64,000 bases of DNA from Diphasiastrum complanatum (GCA_029204225.1 MU831828.1:38670-102669), one strand, 5' to 3'; shown: positions 45,095-55,043, counted from the stretch's first letter. Translations and numbers: made by a program. The notes: a model not told the origin generated them from the letters alone.

Positions 45095-46954
45095 TTACAT
45101 TTCAATCAAAGGTGCCTGAGGCATATCCTTGAGCACTATAACCTCATCCACGGATCCCCTGGCAGGTTCATCCGAGGCACCTTCATGCTTGTAGGGCCTT
45201 GCACACGATAGTAAAATTTCCAACATTTCATGTCGATACTGATGAATCGCATTTGTTGATACCTCAGGACATTGGAACTGCAAGAAAAAATATCGAGTGT
45301 ATGTATGTATTAGCCAATGTTTTAAAAAATATAAATTCACAAAGGACAATATATCATCAGGATACTGGAACATTGAAAAAAATACCTCACGAATACTAGC
45401 ATTTGGAGGTTGCACTATATAACAATCCAAGAACGATTTAACATTCCAGATTGAATACCATCCGTAGCTGAAAGCGTCGTCTTGTTGCGAAGACTGAGAA
45501 ATCACAGGAAAAAATTGTTAAATTATAACTCAATATAATTCTAAACTACATGCCATCATGCAAATAAAATACGTAAAAAGGTTTTTGCTTACCTTTGCAT
45601 CAACAGCCTCTATGTTGGTATTTACAACCAGCCCATCCGGCCTGGGCAATAGCTTCACCATCCTTTTGTACATGGATTATCCATGGAATGGGTGGCATGC
45701 AAAGAATTCATTGTCATGCACACAGGTGTGCAACTTCCAGTCAAATCCACTTTCATGGATATGACGTGCACACTCCAATGTTTGCTGCCAGAAAGAGACA
45801 AGCAATGAAAAAGTAAAATCTATAAGAGTTTCCAAAAGACAAATCTTACAGAAAACAGATATTACAAGAAGAAACTATCTTACTTTGAACAGTATGGGAT
45901 AATGAACATTGATGCCTCCTTGCTAGTGTGCCTGACGAGCCTTCTGGCTTTCCTCTCTTTATTCAACAGATGCCCAAGAAATGGAGATACAACAAAAATC
46001 TCTTTCGTGACTGTATATGTATTTTTATGTACATAGTATGCACAAGCAGATTCAACTATTGTGTCTGAGATATATGAGGTCTTATCTTTTAGCTCCCTAC
46101 AATGCGGGTCTTTGATATGCATTGCAAAATTAATATCGTCTATACAAAACATAAACTCCCCTCCGAGATCATCTATTTTCTTGGCTATATACAGGTCAAA
46201 ATCAATGTACCTCTTAGAATCAAAAAATGTGTCTTTAGGTTCATTCGGAAGTCTGATGTGCAACTCTTTATCAGTTGCATCAACATTAGAAACAATCATG
46301 TCCACCATTGTATTTAGGTCATCCTCATGTGTAGAAGGAGAATCGTGCAGTTGAAGATCAGGGGTTACGGGAGGACTCTCAACCAGTGGAATTGCAGACA
46401 TACGAGCCAGATCTTTTCTAATGGGAGGAGGTGAGGGTGAAGAGCTGGGAGACCTGGGCTTGGGTTGCGAATGCTTGGGCTGTGCTTGCTTTCTCTTTTT
46501 GTGGGGTGGGACAGGCTCCCTTTCTAGAGAAATCTACCTCATTGTGAATCTAGACTTAAAAATGTTGTCATAGGTGTTTCGAAGCCTCATGACAAGAAGC
46601 ATGTCCTTGGCCATCAGTGTCACCCTCTTGCCATGAATGGAGCACAGCATTGAATCCTCAAACAATTTTGTCTGGAAGTCCTCGTATGCAGTATGGAGGG
46701 CCTCCAATGCAGTGATATTCCACCTCACTGCATAGGGCAGATGGGTGGTCATATCTTATGTAACCTCCCTCACAGCCCGATAGAAGGCTGCTTTTCGGAT
46801 CAGAAGTTTGGTGCACCTCTGCAAGGCCCTGATGTCCCTCAACCATGGACGGCGAGGTCTACCACGTCTTTTGCGGACGTACGGGTTCAGATGTCTGGGG
46901 ATGGGACGGTTGAACGAAACTGGTAAGCCTAGCGGTTTGCTTTGTCCGAGCCAT
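45095..46954 (-). pseudogene. Histone H3-like domain fused to Ulp1-like cysteine peptidase (decayed)
   Basis: The minus-strand ATG at 46954 begins MARTKQTARLT, the histone H3 tail with K4 kept and K9 replaced by Leu. After a one-base frameshift the same strand reads the H3 core: LRDIRALQRCTKLLIRK (alpha-N and the start of alpha-1), then ALEALHTAYEDF and KLFEDSMLCSIHGKRVT, matching FEDTNLCAIHAKRVT of H3. The frame runs on through a Pro/Ser/Lys-rich linker into a Ulp1-type peptidase: IVESACAYYV, FIIPYCS, then across a GT-AG intron NKHWSVHVIS with the catalytic His. The later motifs MNSLHATHS and QQDDAFSYGWY place Asn and Tyr where catalytic Asp and Cys are expected. Inferred exons are 46954-45884, 45784-45593, 45493-45386 and 45277-45095. 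In-frame stops lie at 46756-46758 (TAA) and 46534-46536 (TAG), with a further frameshift in exon 2. I know of no named H3-Ulp1 family. Confidence 0.85.
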
Positions 46955-46999
46955 TGAGGCCGGATATCTATACCACGCGAGGACAGAAACACAGCAAAA

Positions 47000-47180
47000 A
47001 AGACACTGAGAACTCTAATGGTGATATCACTATGATGTGAGAGAGTGGCAGAGTCAGGTGGGGAGAGGCAGAGGCTCGCGTGATGGCGATACTGGGAAAG
47101 TCAAGCTGATATCGCTACGACGCGAGAGGGTGTAAGGAACAGGCATGAGGATGAGGTCGCTCGGGTGATGGCGATATCAC
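47000..47180. repeat. Dyad-rich repeats upstream of the H3-Ulp1 locus
   Basis: Three spaced units contain the palindromic core GATATC: GGTGATATCACTATGATGTG at about 47020, GCTGATATCGCTACGACGCG at about 47107 and GGCGATATCAC at about 47169. They are accompanied by GAGAG tails. They could be promoter sites or transposon end repeats. Confidence 0.55.
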
Positions 47181-47308
47181 AAATGCATTTCGTATGGATG
47201 CAATCAAACATGACCCAGGTTACATGTAAAGGGCAATGATGACCTGTTCACCCCATTTGATATCATCTGCATGAAAAGAGGCTCTAAGATCCAACAGTGC
47301 AATGTATT

Positions 47309-47375
47309 GTATGTGTATGTGTATGTATGTGTGTGTATGTATATGTATGTGTATGATATGTGTATGTGTATGTAA
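47309..47375 (+). repeat. (GTATGT)n microsatellite
   Basis: An imperfect GTATGT/GTGTAT repeat of about 65 bp. The apparent ORF across it on the other strand is repeat-encoded. Confidence 0.9.
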
Positions 47376-47596
47376 AATATAGAGATAATAGAACTCTAAA
47401 TACACTTCCATAAACTCGCTTTCATAAATTCATTAGGTGGGAGTTTTGTAACATAAATCTAGCTCTTGGAGAGAGCACAGATTGGAATGCAACCTGTGTT
47501 TTCCAAAGTAACGCCTTCAGTCAAAAACCAGTACAGAATGTGACCAGTTCTTTTTCATAAGCACATTGTCATCACAAAGATATAAAATGATCTTAC

Positions 47597-47747
47597 CTAC
47601 CAAAATAGCATTTCGTGCTGCCAATCTAAAATCTTCAACAATTTTAGGAATCTCCTCCATTTTGAGCACTCTTGGGACAAAAAACTCTGCTATTTCAATA
47701 CTTGAGGGTAGAACAACTTGACCTTCCATAAACTCTTCAAAATTATT
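47597..47747 (-). pseudogene. Exon of a 12-oxophytodienoate reductase / old yellow enzyme-like gene
   Basis: On the minus strand, TTTCTCTCAG precedes the exon and GTAAGATC follows it, so the splice sites look sound. The product contains FFVPRVLKMEEIPKIV and EDFRLAARNAI. This matches the segment of plant OPRs just before the GFDGVEIHGAHGYL active-site region, where a typical sequence reads EIPQIVNDFRLAARNAIEAG. OPRs are flavoenzymes that reduce oxylipin or other enone substrates. Neither the preceding barrel exons nor the following active-site exon is found nearby, so this is an isolated exon, probably captured or left over. Confidence 0.75.
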
Positions 47748-47859
47748 CTGAGAGAAAATTGAAAACTATTGTAAATGGAAATCAATTGTTCAGAAAATGC
47801 CATGCTTACATAGTAACCATAAAGTTTTTGATGGTTGATAACTAAATTGCAAAACAAAT

Positions 47860-48125
47860 TCTGGTTTGGATTACCATGCTTCAAAAGGAAACAAAATTTT
47901 TATGAACATAACTGAATTGCAAGACAATGCCTAGTTTAGATTGCCCTTGTTTCATAAGAGAAGCAAAACTTTTATGAACATGATTGAAACACAGAACAAT
48001 TAATAGTATAACTTACCAGTGTTTCAGAATGAGATGAAGCTTTTATGGAAACAACTAATTTATGAACATAACTGAATGGGAAACCAACTTCCAGTTTCTC
48101 AATGTTTCATAAGGAAGCAAAACTT
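47860..48125. repeat. Degenerate minisatellite in a presumed intron
   Basis: About four irregular copies of a TTCATAAGGAAGCAAAACTT plus ATGAACATAACTGAAT unit. The same unit recurs at 53555-53705. Confidence 0.75.
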
Positions 48126-48960
48126 TATGAAGCAGAAACTGGATACAATCACATAAGGATTCTCTTGCAGCCACTTCGGTGAATATTTCACATCAATCTT
48201 ATCTATTTTAGAGGCAAGCTCAAAATCCTGAGCAGAGAGGCCATGAATTGCACAACTTTCACACATATGTACTGTGTCAAGTGGAGATCCTAAACCACCA
48301 AAACAAACACTGTCATCCCCTTTAAAAAATATATAGGCCAATAAATTGGCTGAAAGAGAAGTAACATCATAGAGGACTGATACTCATAGGATGCCATTTT
48401 GAGCTTCAACATCCTCTGCAACCTGGTTAAAAAAATTTATTGCTGCAACATGCAATGCAAAAAAAAATTACTTCAGTGCAGGAAAAGCAAATCATAATGT
48501 TTCACAATGAAGTTTGAGAATAAAAAAGCGTTGATCTTCCACAAAATGACCTAGAGATTTTTTTATCATAAGATACCTTCCATCTCAGAAATTGTGCTAT
48601 CATGTCTTTTATGTCCTTATCAGAAAGCTATGACTTCAAATTGTTAGTCCTTAATTATGCAGCTACATGATGCCTCAATCAAATTCTACTTTCCATAACA
48701 ATTTGTATGCATACATATGTTAAGGATCTTCACACATGTTTGAATTTAATCCAAATCAAATAATTGAATCAGATCTTGGGACGGCCTCATGATCTTTGCA
48801 CCACAACCCATAAAGGAATTCAAAGCGATTTCATTATAGTGAGTTATGCTTGCCACACAACTAATCCGGGGACAGGGTGAGTAGGATTAAAGGCTTGAAC
48901 CAAGATCCAACAGAAAAACACAATCTAACAAAGTAGGCAACTGTAACACATGTTTACAAT
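48050..48960 (-). repeat. Exon-bearing duplicated block, copy 1
   Basis: It aligns in the same orientation with about 53640-54560 over its whole length. It contains two minus-strand exon-like segments and their introns. Compared with copy 2 it lacks several short stretches and has changed a splice donor (see the exon entry). Confidence 0.8.
48153..48422 (-). pseudogene. Two exons of an unrecognised gene, copy 1
   Basis: The first exon (about 48422-48391, minus strand) starts after CAG and reads VAEDVEAQNG. Its donor position shows ATGAGT where copy 2 has GTGAGT. The second exon (48289-48153) follows TTTAG and ends before GTGATT. It encodes SPLDTVHMCESCAIHGLS, then AQDFELASKIDKIDVKYSP and KWLQENPY. 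I do not recognise the protein. Conservation between copies supports a real exon. The lost donor suggests this copy is not spliced correctly. Confidence 0.55.
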
Positions 48961-49047
48961 ACCAATTTGAAATTGAAATCAGGGCTAGGGCGGCCAATGA
49001 TTTGGATGATGGCCGATCTCGCACCTCTCGCATCTCCAATATCAAAC
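48961..49047. other. Spacer after the duplicated block
   Basis: Short sequence joining the duplicated block to the TTCGAGTCTTTG repeats. No feature seen. Confidence 0.4.
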
Positions 49048-49140
49048 ATTCGAGTCTTTGAAAAAATTCGAGTCTTTGGAAAAATTTGAGTCCTTGGGAA
49101 AATTCGAGCCTTGTTTCTAAATTCGACTCTTCGGAAAAAT
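49048..49140 (+). repeat. ATTCGAGTCTTTGGAAAA minisatellite
   Basis: About five units of 18-19 bp. A related array in opposite orientation lies at the right window edge (63926-64000). Confidence 0.8.
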
Positions 49141-49430
49141 TGGTCGGGTTGAGTCGGGTCGGGTCGGGTCAAAATTTTTCGTCGGGTCGGGTCGTGTCGG
49201 GTCGAAATGTTCCGACCCAATGGTAAAAAAATCCGAGTTGGTCCCATCAAAATTTTCTGACCCTTGGTCGGGTTAGGTCGAGTCGAGTTAGGTCGGGTCT
49301 AGATTTTCCGACCCAATGAAAACAATTTGACCCAAAACATTTTCCGACCCAATGTCATCCTTGTCAAAAACAAATATTCCTACCCAACATGACCCAGTGT
49401 ATTTTTCCGACCCAATGTATTCTTTTGGCT
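49141..49430 (+). repeat. GGGTC-rich pentamer array with inverted tail
   Basis: The left part has runs of GTCGG and GGGTC (49144-49205). The right part repeats GACCCAATGNNNNNNNTTCCGACCCAATG-type units, so GGGTCGG and CCGACCC face each other. Confidence 0.75.
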
Positions 49431-49769
49431 ATATTGTGACTGCGAATCTGGAGCAAATCCTATCTAATGTTGAAGCGGTCCATGTTGTGGATATTATGCG
49501 ATTGCTATGTAATGCTATGTAGTGCGAATTAAATTTTGGCATGATATGTACTGTTGTTTTGAAATCACATGTGATGTTACTTTTGTTTTGGAATCACATA
49601 CATAATGGAAATTGATGGAATGTTATAATACTTTGTTGTGGTAATCCAAAATCTTGGGATCTTGTAAGAGCATGTTTTGAGAATGGAATCTTGCAGAATT
49701 TTGCATGGTTTGAGAATGAAATTTTGTAATGAAATGTTTTGGAATACTATGATGTGGTGTTGGGTACGG

Positions 49770-49991
49770 TTAGGGATAGGGTGGTGTTGGTCGACTTGGC
49801 CGAATTTTGTCGGGAGTTACGTCAGCTGCTTTAAGGTCATTATAAAGTCTCATAGACCTTTTAGCATCACAATGAGCATTACACATGAAAAGAAGTATAG
49901 CATCACATTGGCATCCATGTCTTGGCATTTGTTCATATAGTTGAAATGCCTGTTCATAGAAATTTGTTCGAGATAGAGCTTTTATCATCAA
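49770..49991 (-). pseudogene. Pentatricopeptide repeat (PPR) fragment
   Basis: The minus strand encodes about two PPR motifs: MIKALSRTNFYEQAFQLYEQM followed by DLKAADVTPDKI, with the helix-turn-helix spacing and the Y/F-A-x-x-L-Y-x-x-M and V-x-P-D landmarks of the family. PPR proteins bind organellar RNA. Nothing of the rest of such a protein, normally many repeats long, is present, so this is a fragment. It abuts a copia solo LTR at 50034. Confidence 0.7.
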
Positions 49992-50033
49992 GTATTATCT
50001 GTACTTGAATTTTGAAACAAAAAGCGCTGTATC

Positions 50034-50942
50034 TGTTGGGAATCGAGCGGTGCTCCTTTACGAATGATGAGAATCGTGAGAAGAAAATTCACGAAACATT
50101 CACGACTCTCTTTCGAGATTCGGATGGAGTTCAGATGAGTTCGCTGGGCACTGCAGGCTGAAACACTCCTACAATCCTCCAGAGGGTAGTCAGGTACTAC
50201 TGATCTACGTTCATAAAATTAATATAGCATTTGACTTCATTTCAACCAAGGTGCGAAATTCAAAGGGAACAAGAAAACACAAACATATTAAATTAAACAG
50301 CATAAGCATTGGACATCAAGGATCAGACACAACCAAAAAATAATCGATATTGATTTTCTCTGATTTCTTCAGGGCACTACATGCGAATCCACGCAGTGCA
50401 TTGGCATGAGAGAAGCACGGCTCTCTCACGAGTAGTAGTCTCGCTTCACTAGTGGACAATTGGATCTTCTGATCCTAGACAGAATTGTCTTCTTGCACGC
50501 ATGCGGAGCTTCTGTCTGTGTTCATCTTAATTGCTTACTTGGTTACACATTGTGTATCCTATTGATATATGTCAAGTATTATTCAGTAAGTACAGTCTCT
50601 CTATGCAAATCTAAGATTAGAGTGATTAACCATCTACAACTAACCAGAGAATTACAAGGGTGGCAGTTTAGCCACGACCTAGGGAATATCTGCTGACGTC
50701 ATGCCATCAAGTCAGATCTCTGTACTTCTGGTACTTGCGTGATCTCTGGTGGTACTCCTTGGAGCATGAGGACAGAACGGGTTTCGTTTACCTTGTCCGC
50801 CTTTCTCTCGTATAGGATCGCAAGGGAATCTTGTTCGTGAATCCTTCGTGTTCGCGAACCGTTGGTCTTTGTCTTCATTGACTTTCGTGTTCGCGAAACT
50901 CTTCATGTTTCATGTCTTCAGATGTTCGAGTTCGCAAACATG
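50034..50942 (-). repeat. Copia solo LTR related to 33717-34560
   Basis: The plus strand runs TGTTGGGAATCGAG...GAGTTCGCAAACA, consistent with TG...CA ends. It shares many blocks with the LTR region next to the minus-strand copia pol (for example ACTGATCTACGTT, ACGCAGTGCATTGGCATGAGAG, AACCATCTACAACTAAC). TTCGCGAA-type dyads recur in the last 120 bp. No internal region flanks it. A clear target duplication was not found, so the ends are approximate. Confidence 0.65.
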
Positions 50943-51488
50943 TTTTCAACTGACACTGATGCTTATCATCTGAACACTAAGAAAAGGAGTGTGGATGGAT
51001 TCAATTTGTGTAACACAGGCATGCCATCAGATGGACATGAGAAACAAAAGTGGGTAGAAATTTTTTCCTTCTTCGCATAGTTGCAACAGATATTTCTTTT
51101 ACAAACACTAATACTTCGGGATGTGCACATTAGACTTGCAAGCACTCTTTAAATATAAGTATGTGGTTTTTGACTCTCTGCAACAGTTATAAAAGGTTGT
51201 CAACTTATTGTGATACGCTTTCAAAATGTTATGTTGGAAATTCTCACCTTGTTTTTTGATAATTCATATTTTATCTAAGGGATATTGCTGAGCGGCTATA
51301 TCCAGGAGCATCGCAATAGAAAGCCATTAATGACTTCTGGTGGTCATGTGCTCAAGGAAGTTCATACCATGTCTGAGCATGAAGTGCAAGATGGGACAAA
51401 TGAAGACAATCAAACCACTTATGGGAGAAACAAACCCAATCCAAATGCTTTGATACGTTCAAGAAAATACATCAGCTTAAGTAACATA
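50943..51488. other. Sequence without recognised genes
   Basis: Short plus-strand ORFs (50862-51080, 51285-51563) have no family resemblance. The second runs into the minisatellite. Confidence 0.4.
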
Positions 51489-51597
51489 CTTGCAAAGCTG
51501 CTGTGTATCTGCAAAGCGGCTATGAATTTGCAGAGCGGCTGTGAATCTGCAAAGAGGCTGTAAATCTACAAAGCATGAATCTGCAAACGATGAACAT
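51489..51597 (+). repeat. CTGCAAAGCGGCTGTGAAT minisatellite
   Basis: About five units of 20-24 bp, decaying toward the right. Confidence 0.85.
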
Positions 51598-51599
51598 AT

Positions 51600-52345
51600 C
51601 ATATGCACAAACCATTTTAATGCTATCAAGCCGCTATTGCAGTAGCCTTAGGGCTAATTTATGCATTTTTAGACTATTTGTTAATGCTTCACCTTGTTTA
51701 AACCATTTGTAGAAAAAAGATGATATTTAAGCAATACATTCTTATGTAATTAAGAGGAAAATTCCAACACTAAGAAAGGCAGATTGGTCTTGCACTACTA
51801 CAAATCTGACTTTAGATCATATTTTTTCTTAAGACAACAAAGAATCAAGTTAAAAGGGCTGCAAGCAAACTCTGCTAAATGGAGGTCGCTGCCAAATGGA
51901 GGTCGTTGTCGCTTCATCATGTTCCTCTTCGCCTTCCTCATCTTCCTCTTCAATGCCCTCTCTCTCATTGCTTTCATCTTCGTACTACTTTCGAATCTAA
52001 ACTTTCTTTTAGCAGTCCTTTCTTCGTCGTATTTTCAATGCCCGTGGATGATCTCTCCATTGTATTGCCAGAAGAGTTTCCCTTAATCCTTTGTTCCCTG
52101 TAGTTTCTTCCTCGGATTGCTCTCATCCCCCTCGTTCAAAACCATCATGCTTATTTGCCTGGAAGTTTTTCTCATGATTTCCTCTATTGTGAACGCCTAT
52201 ATTGCGATCTGGATTAGCTTTACCTTCATCGCCCTCTGCCGATGCTGACTCCATCATCGTTGGCCATCATTGCTGGGCATGTGTAGAAAAAGAATCAGTA
52301 GAACTTATCTTTGAAACATGTAATAGAGAAATAGAAAACAAAAAC
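51600..52345. other. Mostly unassigned; possible acidic exon remnant on the minus strand
   Basis: On the minus strand near 51990-51865 one frame reads ESNEREGIEEEDEEGEEEHDEA, which could be an acidic exon piece or low-complexity chance. No domain and no flanking splice sites were fixed. The rest shows nothing recognisable. Confidence 0.25.
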
Positions 52346-52505
<160 letters not shown>

Positions 52506-52684
52506 TCAAAAATTATAAGAAAAAGAAAAAGCAGCGAAGGAGAGGAGGAGGAGGCGTGATCCAGAGAGAAAGAAACTCGCGATCAAGATCAAGAGAGAGA
52601 GAGAGACCCGATCGAGAGAGAGCGTGCGCGCCGGGGGAAATACAATTTGAATGTGTGTGTGTGTGTGACTATGTACAAAAAAAA

Positions 52685-52860
52685 GACACTTGTATGTGTT
52701 TTTTTTATTATTTTTTTTAAACATCATTTTTGAGCTCTTCTCTTTGTAGAATGGGTGACATTTTTTGCGGGCAAAGTGTGACATTTTTGGCGGCACAGGG
52801 TTAATTTTTTTATGGCAACCCTTACATCCTCTCTCTTAAATATCTTAATATATATAAATA
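52685..52860 (+). repeat. Cassette following a microsatellite, copy 1
   Basis: It aligns with 57797-57965: a T-rich tract, GTGACATTTTTTGC, GTGACATTTTTGGNGGCA, then AACCCTTACA and CTCAAATATCTT-like sequence ending in TATATATA. In both places it directly follows a (TG)n(AG)n array. Confidence 0.85.
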
Positions 52861-52959
52861 CTAGTTGCTTGTGTCCGTCGTTGATGGGCAATGGTGGACG
52901 TGCGTTGATGTCGGACGTGCGCGCATGCATGCGTTATGTGTGTGCCCTAATGGCTTTGT

Positions 52960-53155
52960 GTGTGTGTGCGCGCGCGCGCGCGAGTGTGTGTATGTGCATG
53001 TGTTGTGTGTGTGTGTGTGTGTGTGCGCCATGTGTGTGTTTACGGAGTGTGTGTGTGAGATTAAGGAGTGTGTGTGTGTGTGTGTGGGTTGTGGATTAGG
53101 ATTAGGCTGTAGCTTTAGGCTTTAGGCTTAGACTGGGTGTGTGGGTGTGTTTACG

Positions 53156-53188
<33 letters not shown>

Positions 53189-53247
53189 GCGCGTGTGTTT
53201 GTGTGTTTGTGTATGTGTGCGTGCTGTGTTTGTGTGCGTGCAGAGGG

Positions 53248-53301
<54 letters not shown>

Positions 53302-53415
53302 TGTGTCTAGGGTTGAGAGAGGGGGAGGAAGAGAGAGTGTGTGGGTGTGTTTAGGGTTGAGAGAGAGAGTGTGTGTGTGGGTGTGTTTAGGGTTTAGAGA
53401 GAGAGAGAGAGAGAT
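52960..53415 (+). repeat. Cluster of (TG)n, (CG)n and (AG)n microsatellites
   Basis: GT runs at about 52962-53087 (with a CGCGCGCG block), 53157-53190 and 53200-53240, and GA runs at 53251-53300 and 53396-53414. They are separated by repeated GTGTTTACGGAGTGTG and TTTAGGGTTGAGAGAG pieces. Confidence 0.95.
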
Positions 53416-53639
53416 GACCGTCTACCCTAATTGAAAGGGGGATGACCGTCTACTCTACCGCCCCCTCCCTTTGCTATTTCCTGGGTATGCACTATTTGCT
53501 GCTCAGGCCAAAACAAAAAAAACTTGTAAAACAATTCCAAGACTGAAATACCAGTGTTTCATAAGGAAGGCAAAAAATTCATATACATAGCTTAACTGCT
53601 TTATTATCAGTGTTTCATAAAGGAAGCAAAATTCATATG

Positions 53640-54560
53640 AACATAACTGAATGGCAAACCAATTTCCAGTTTCTCAGTGTTTCATAAGGAAAGCAAAACT
53701 TTATGAAGCAGAAACTGGATACAACTTTAAAGCACATAAGGATTCTCTCGGAGCCACTTCGGGCAATATTTCACATCAATCTTATCTATTTTAGAGGCAA
53801 GCTCAAAATCCTGAGCAGAGAGGCCATGAATTGCATGTGTGAACAGGACAACTTTCACACATTTGTACTGTGTCAAGTGGAGATCCTAAACCACCAAAAC
53901 AAACACTGTCATCCCCTTTAAAAAATATATAGGCCAATAAACTGGCTTGAAAGAGAAGCAACAGCATAGAGGATTGATACTCACAGGATGATGATTTTGA
54001 GCTTCAGCAGCCTCAGCAACCTGGTTAAAAAAATTTATTGCTGCAACATACAATGCAAAAAAAATTACTTCAGTGCTGGAAAAGCAAATCATAATGTTTC
54101 GCAATGAAGTTTGACTGTTAGCAGAATTGTGAATAAAAAAGCGTTGACCTTCCGCAAAATGTTTGGCCCCAAATGACCTGAAAATTGACTTTTTATCATA
54201 AGATAACTTTCATCTCGAAGATTGTGCTATCATGTCTTCTATGTCCCTGTCAGAAAGCTATCCACAACACTTTGTATGCATACATATGTTAAGGATCTTC
54301 ACACATGTCTGAATTTAATCCAAATCAAATAATTGAATCAGATCTTGGGACGGCCTCATGATCTTTGCACCACAACCCATATTGAGGAATGTAAAGCGAT
54401 TTCATTATACTGAGTTATGCTTGCCACACAACTAATCCGGAGAGTTTGTGAGTAGGGTTAAAGGCTTGAACCAAGATCCAACAGAAAAACACAATCTAAC
54501 AAAGCAGGCAACTGTAGCACATGTTTACAATACCGATCTGAAACTGAAATCAAGGCTAGG
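53640..54560 (-). repeat. Exon-bearing duplicated block, copy 2
   Basis: It is a direct repeat of 48050-48960, 5.6 kb away, keeping the same exon and intron order. It carries small insertions relative to copy 1, for example inside the exon near 53840, and a flanking minisatellite at 53555-53705. Confidence 0.8.
53736..54022 (-). pseudogene. Two exons of the unrecognised gene, copy 2
   Basis: The first exon (about 54022-53992, minus strand) reads VAEAAEAQNHHP and is followed by a proper GTGAGTATC donor. The second exon (53885-53736) starts after TTTAG and ends before GTGC, but contains an extra 14-17 bases near 53838-53855 (GCATGTGTGAACAGG region) that disrupt the frame seen in copy 1. Each copy is thus broken in a different way. 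The protein family is unknown to me. Confidence 0.5.
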
Positions 54561-55003
54561 GCTAAAGTTAAGCTTCTAATAACAAATACATGTTAACGTA
54601 AAACCAGAATAAATATACACTTGATGCCAGACTCAGAGTGTTCTGGCAGGAATTAAGGGCTAGAATCCAATGAAAGAAATACTATTAAGTTTACACTTGC
54701 AAGCTATAGAAGAGCTACATACAATGACAGGTGCTTGTCAATACAAAGTTATGAGGCCTTCAAATGGCATCTGTTTTACACAACCACACCCAGATACAGA
54801 GGTGCACTTTTTATTCAATAAATACATAGGAAATGCTTCATGACACATAGTTATTAGAATCTTTAAGAAACCAAACATACCTTTAGGTTATGAGGACATC
54901 GATGTGAAGGCTTGCACCAGAAATTCTGGGACAAAATTCGTTTGATACCACATCAGACTGCCCTCCTGCAGGATCCTATAACTGTTGTGCAGATTCTTAC
55001 ACA
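54561..55003. other. Unassigned sequence
   Basis: Nothing recognisable. The possible acceptor TTTGCAG lies just inside the next entry. Confidence 0.35.
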
Positions 55004-55043
55004 TTGTTTGTGCTTGAGATAGCTCTGATGAGCTTTGCAGAGC

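Noticed and set aside
45095-46954. Ordinary CENH3 or host histone H3 gene
   Set aside because: Tail and core are H3-like, but the frame runs on into a linker and a Ulp1-like peptidase, the tail diverges after residue 11 and K9 is absent. A simple histone gene would stop after the alpha-3 helix.
48099-48341. Part of the OPR-like gene upstream of the exon at 47597-47747
   Set aside because: The residues (HMCESCAIHGLS..., KWLQENPY) do not match the N-terminal barrel of OPRs, and the block is duplicated at 53.7 kb without any OPR exon.
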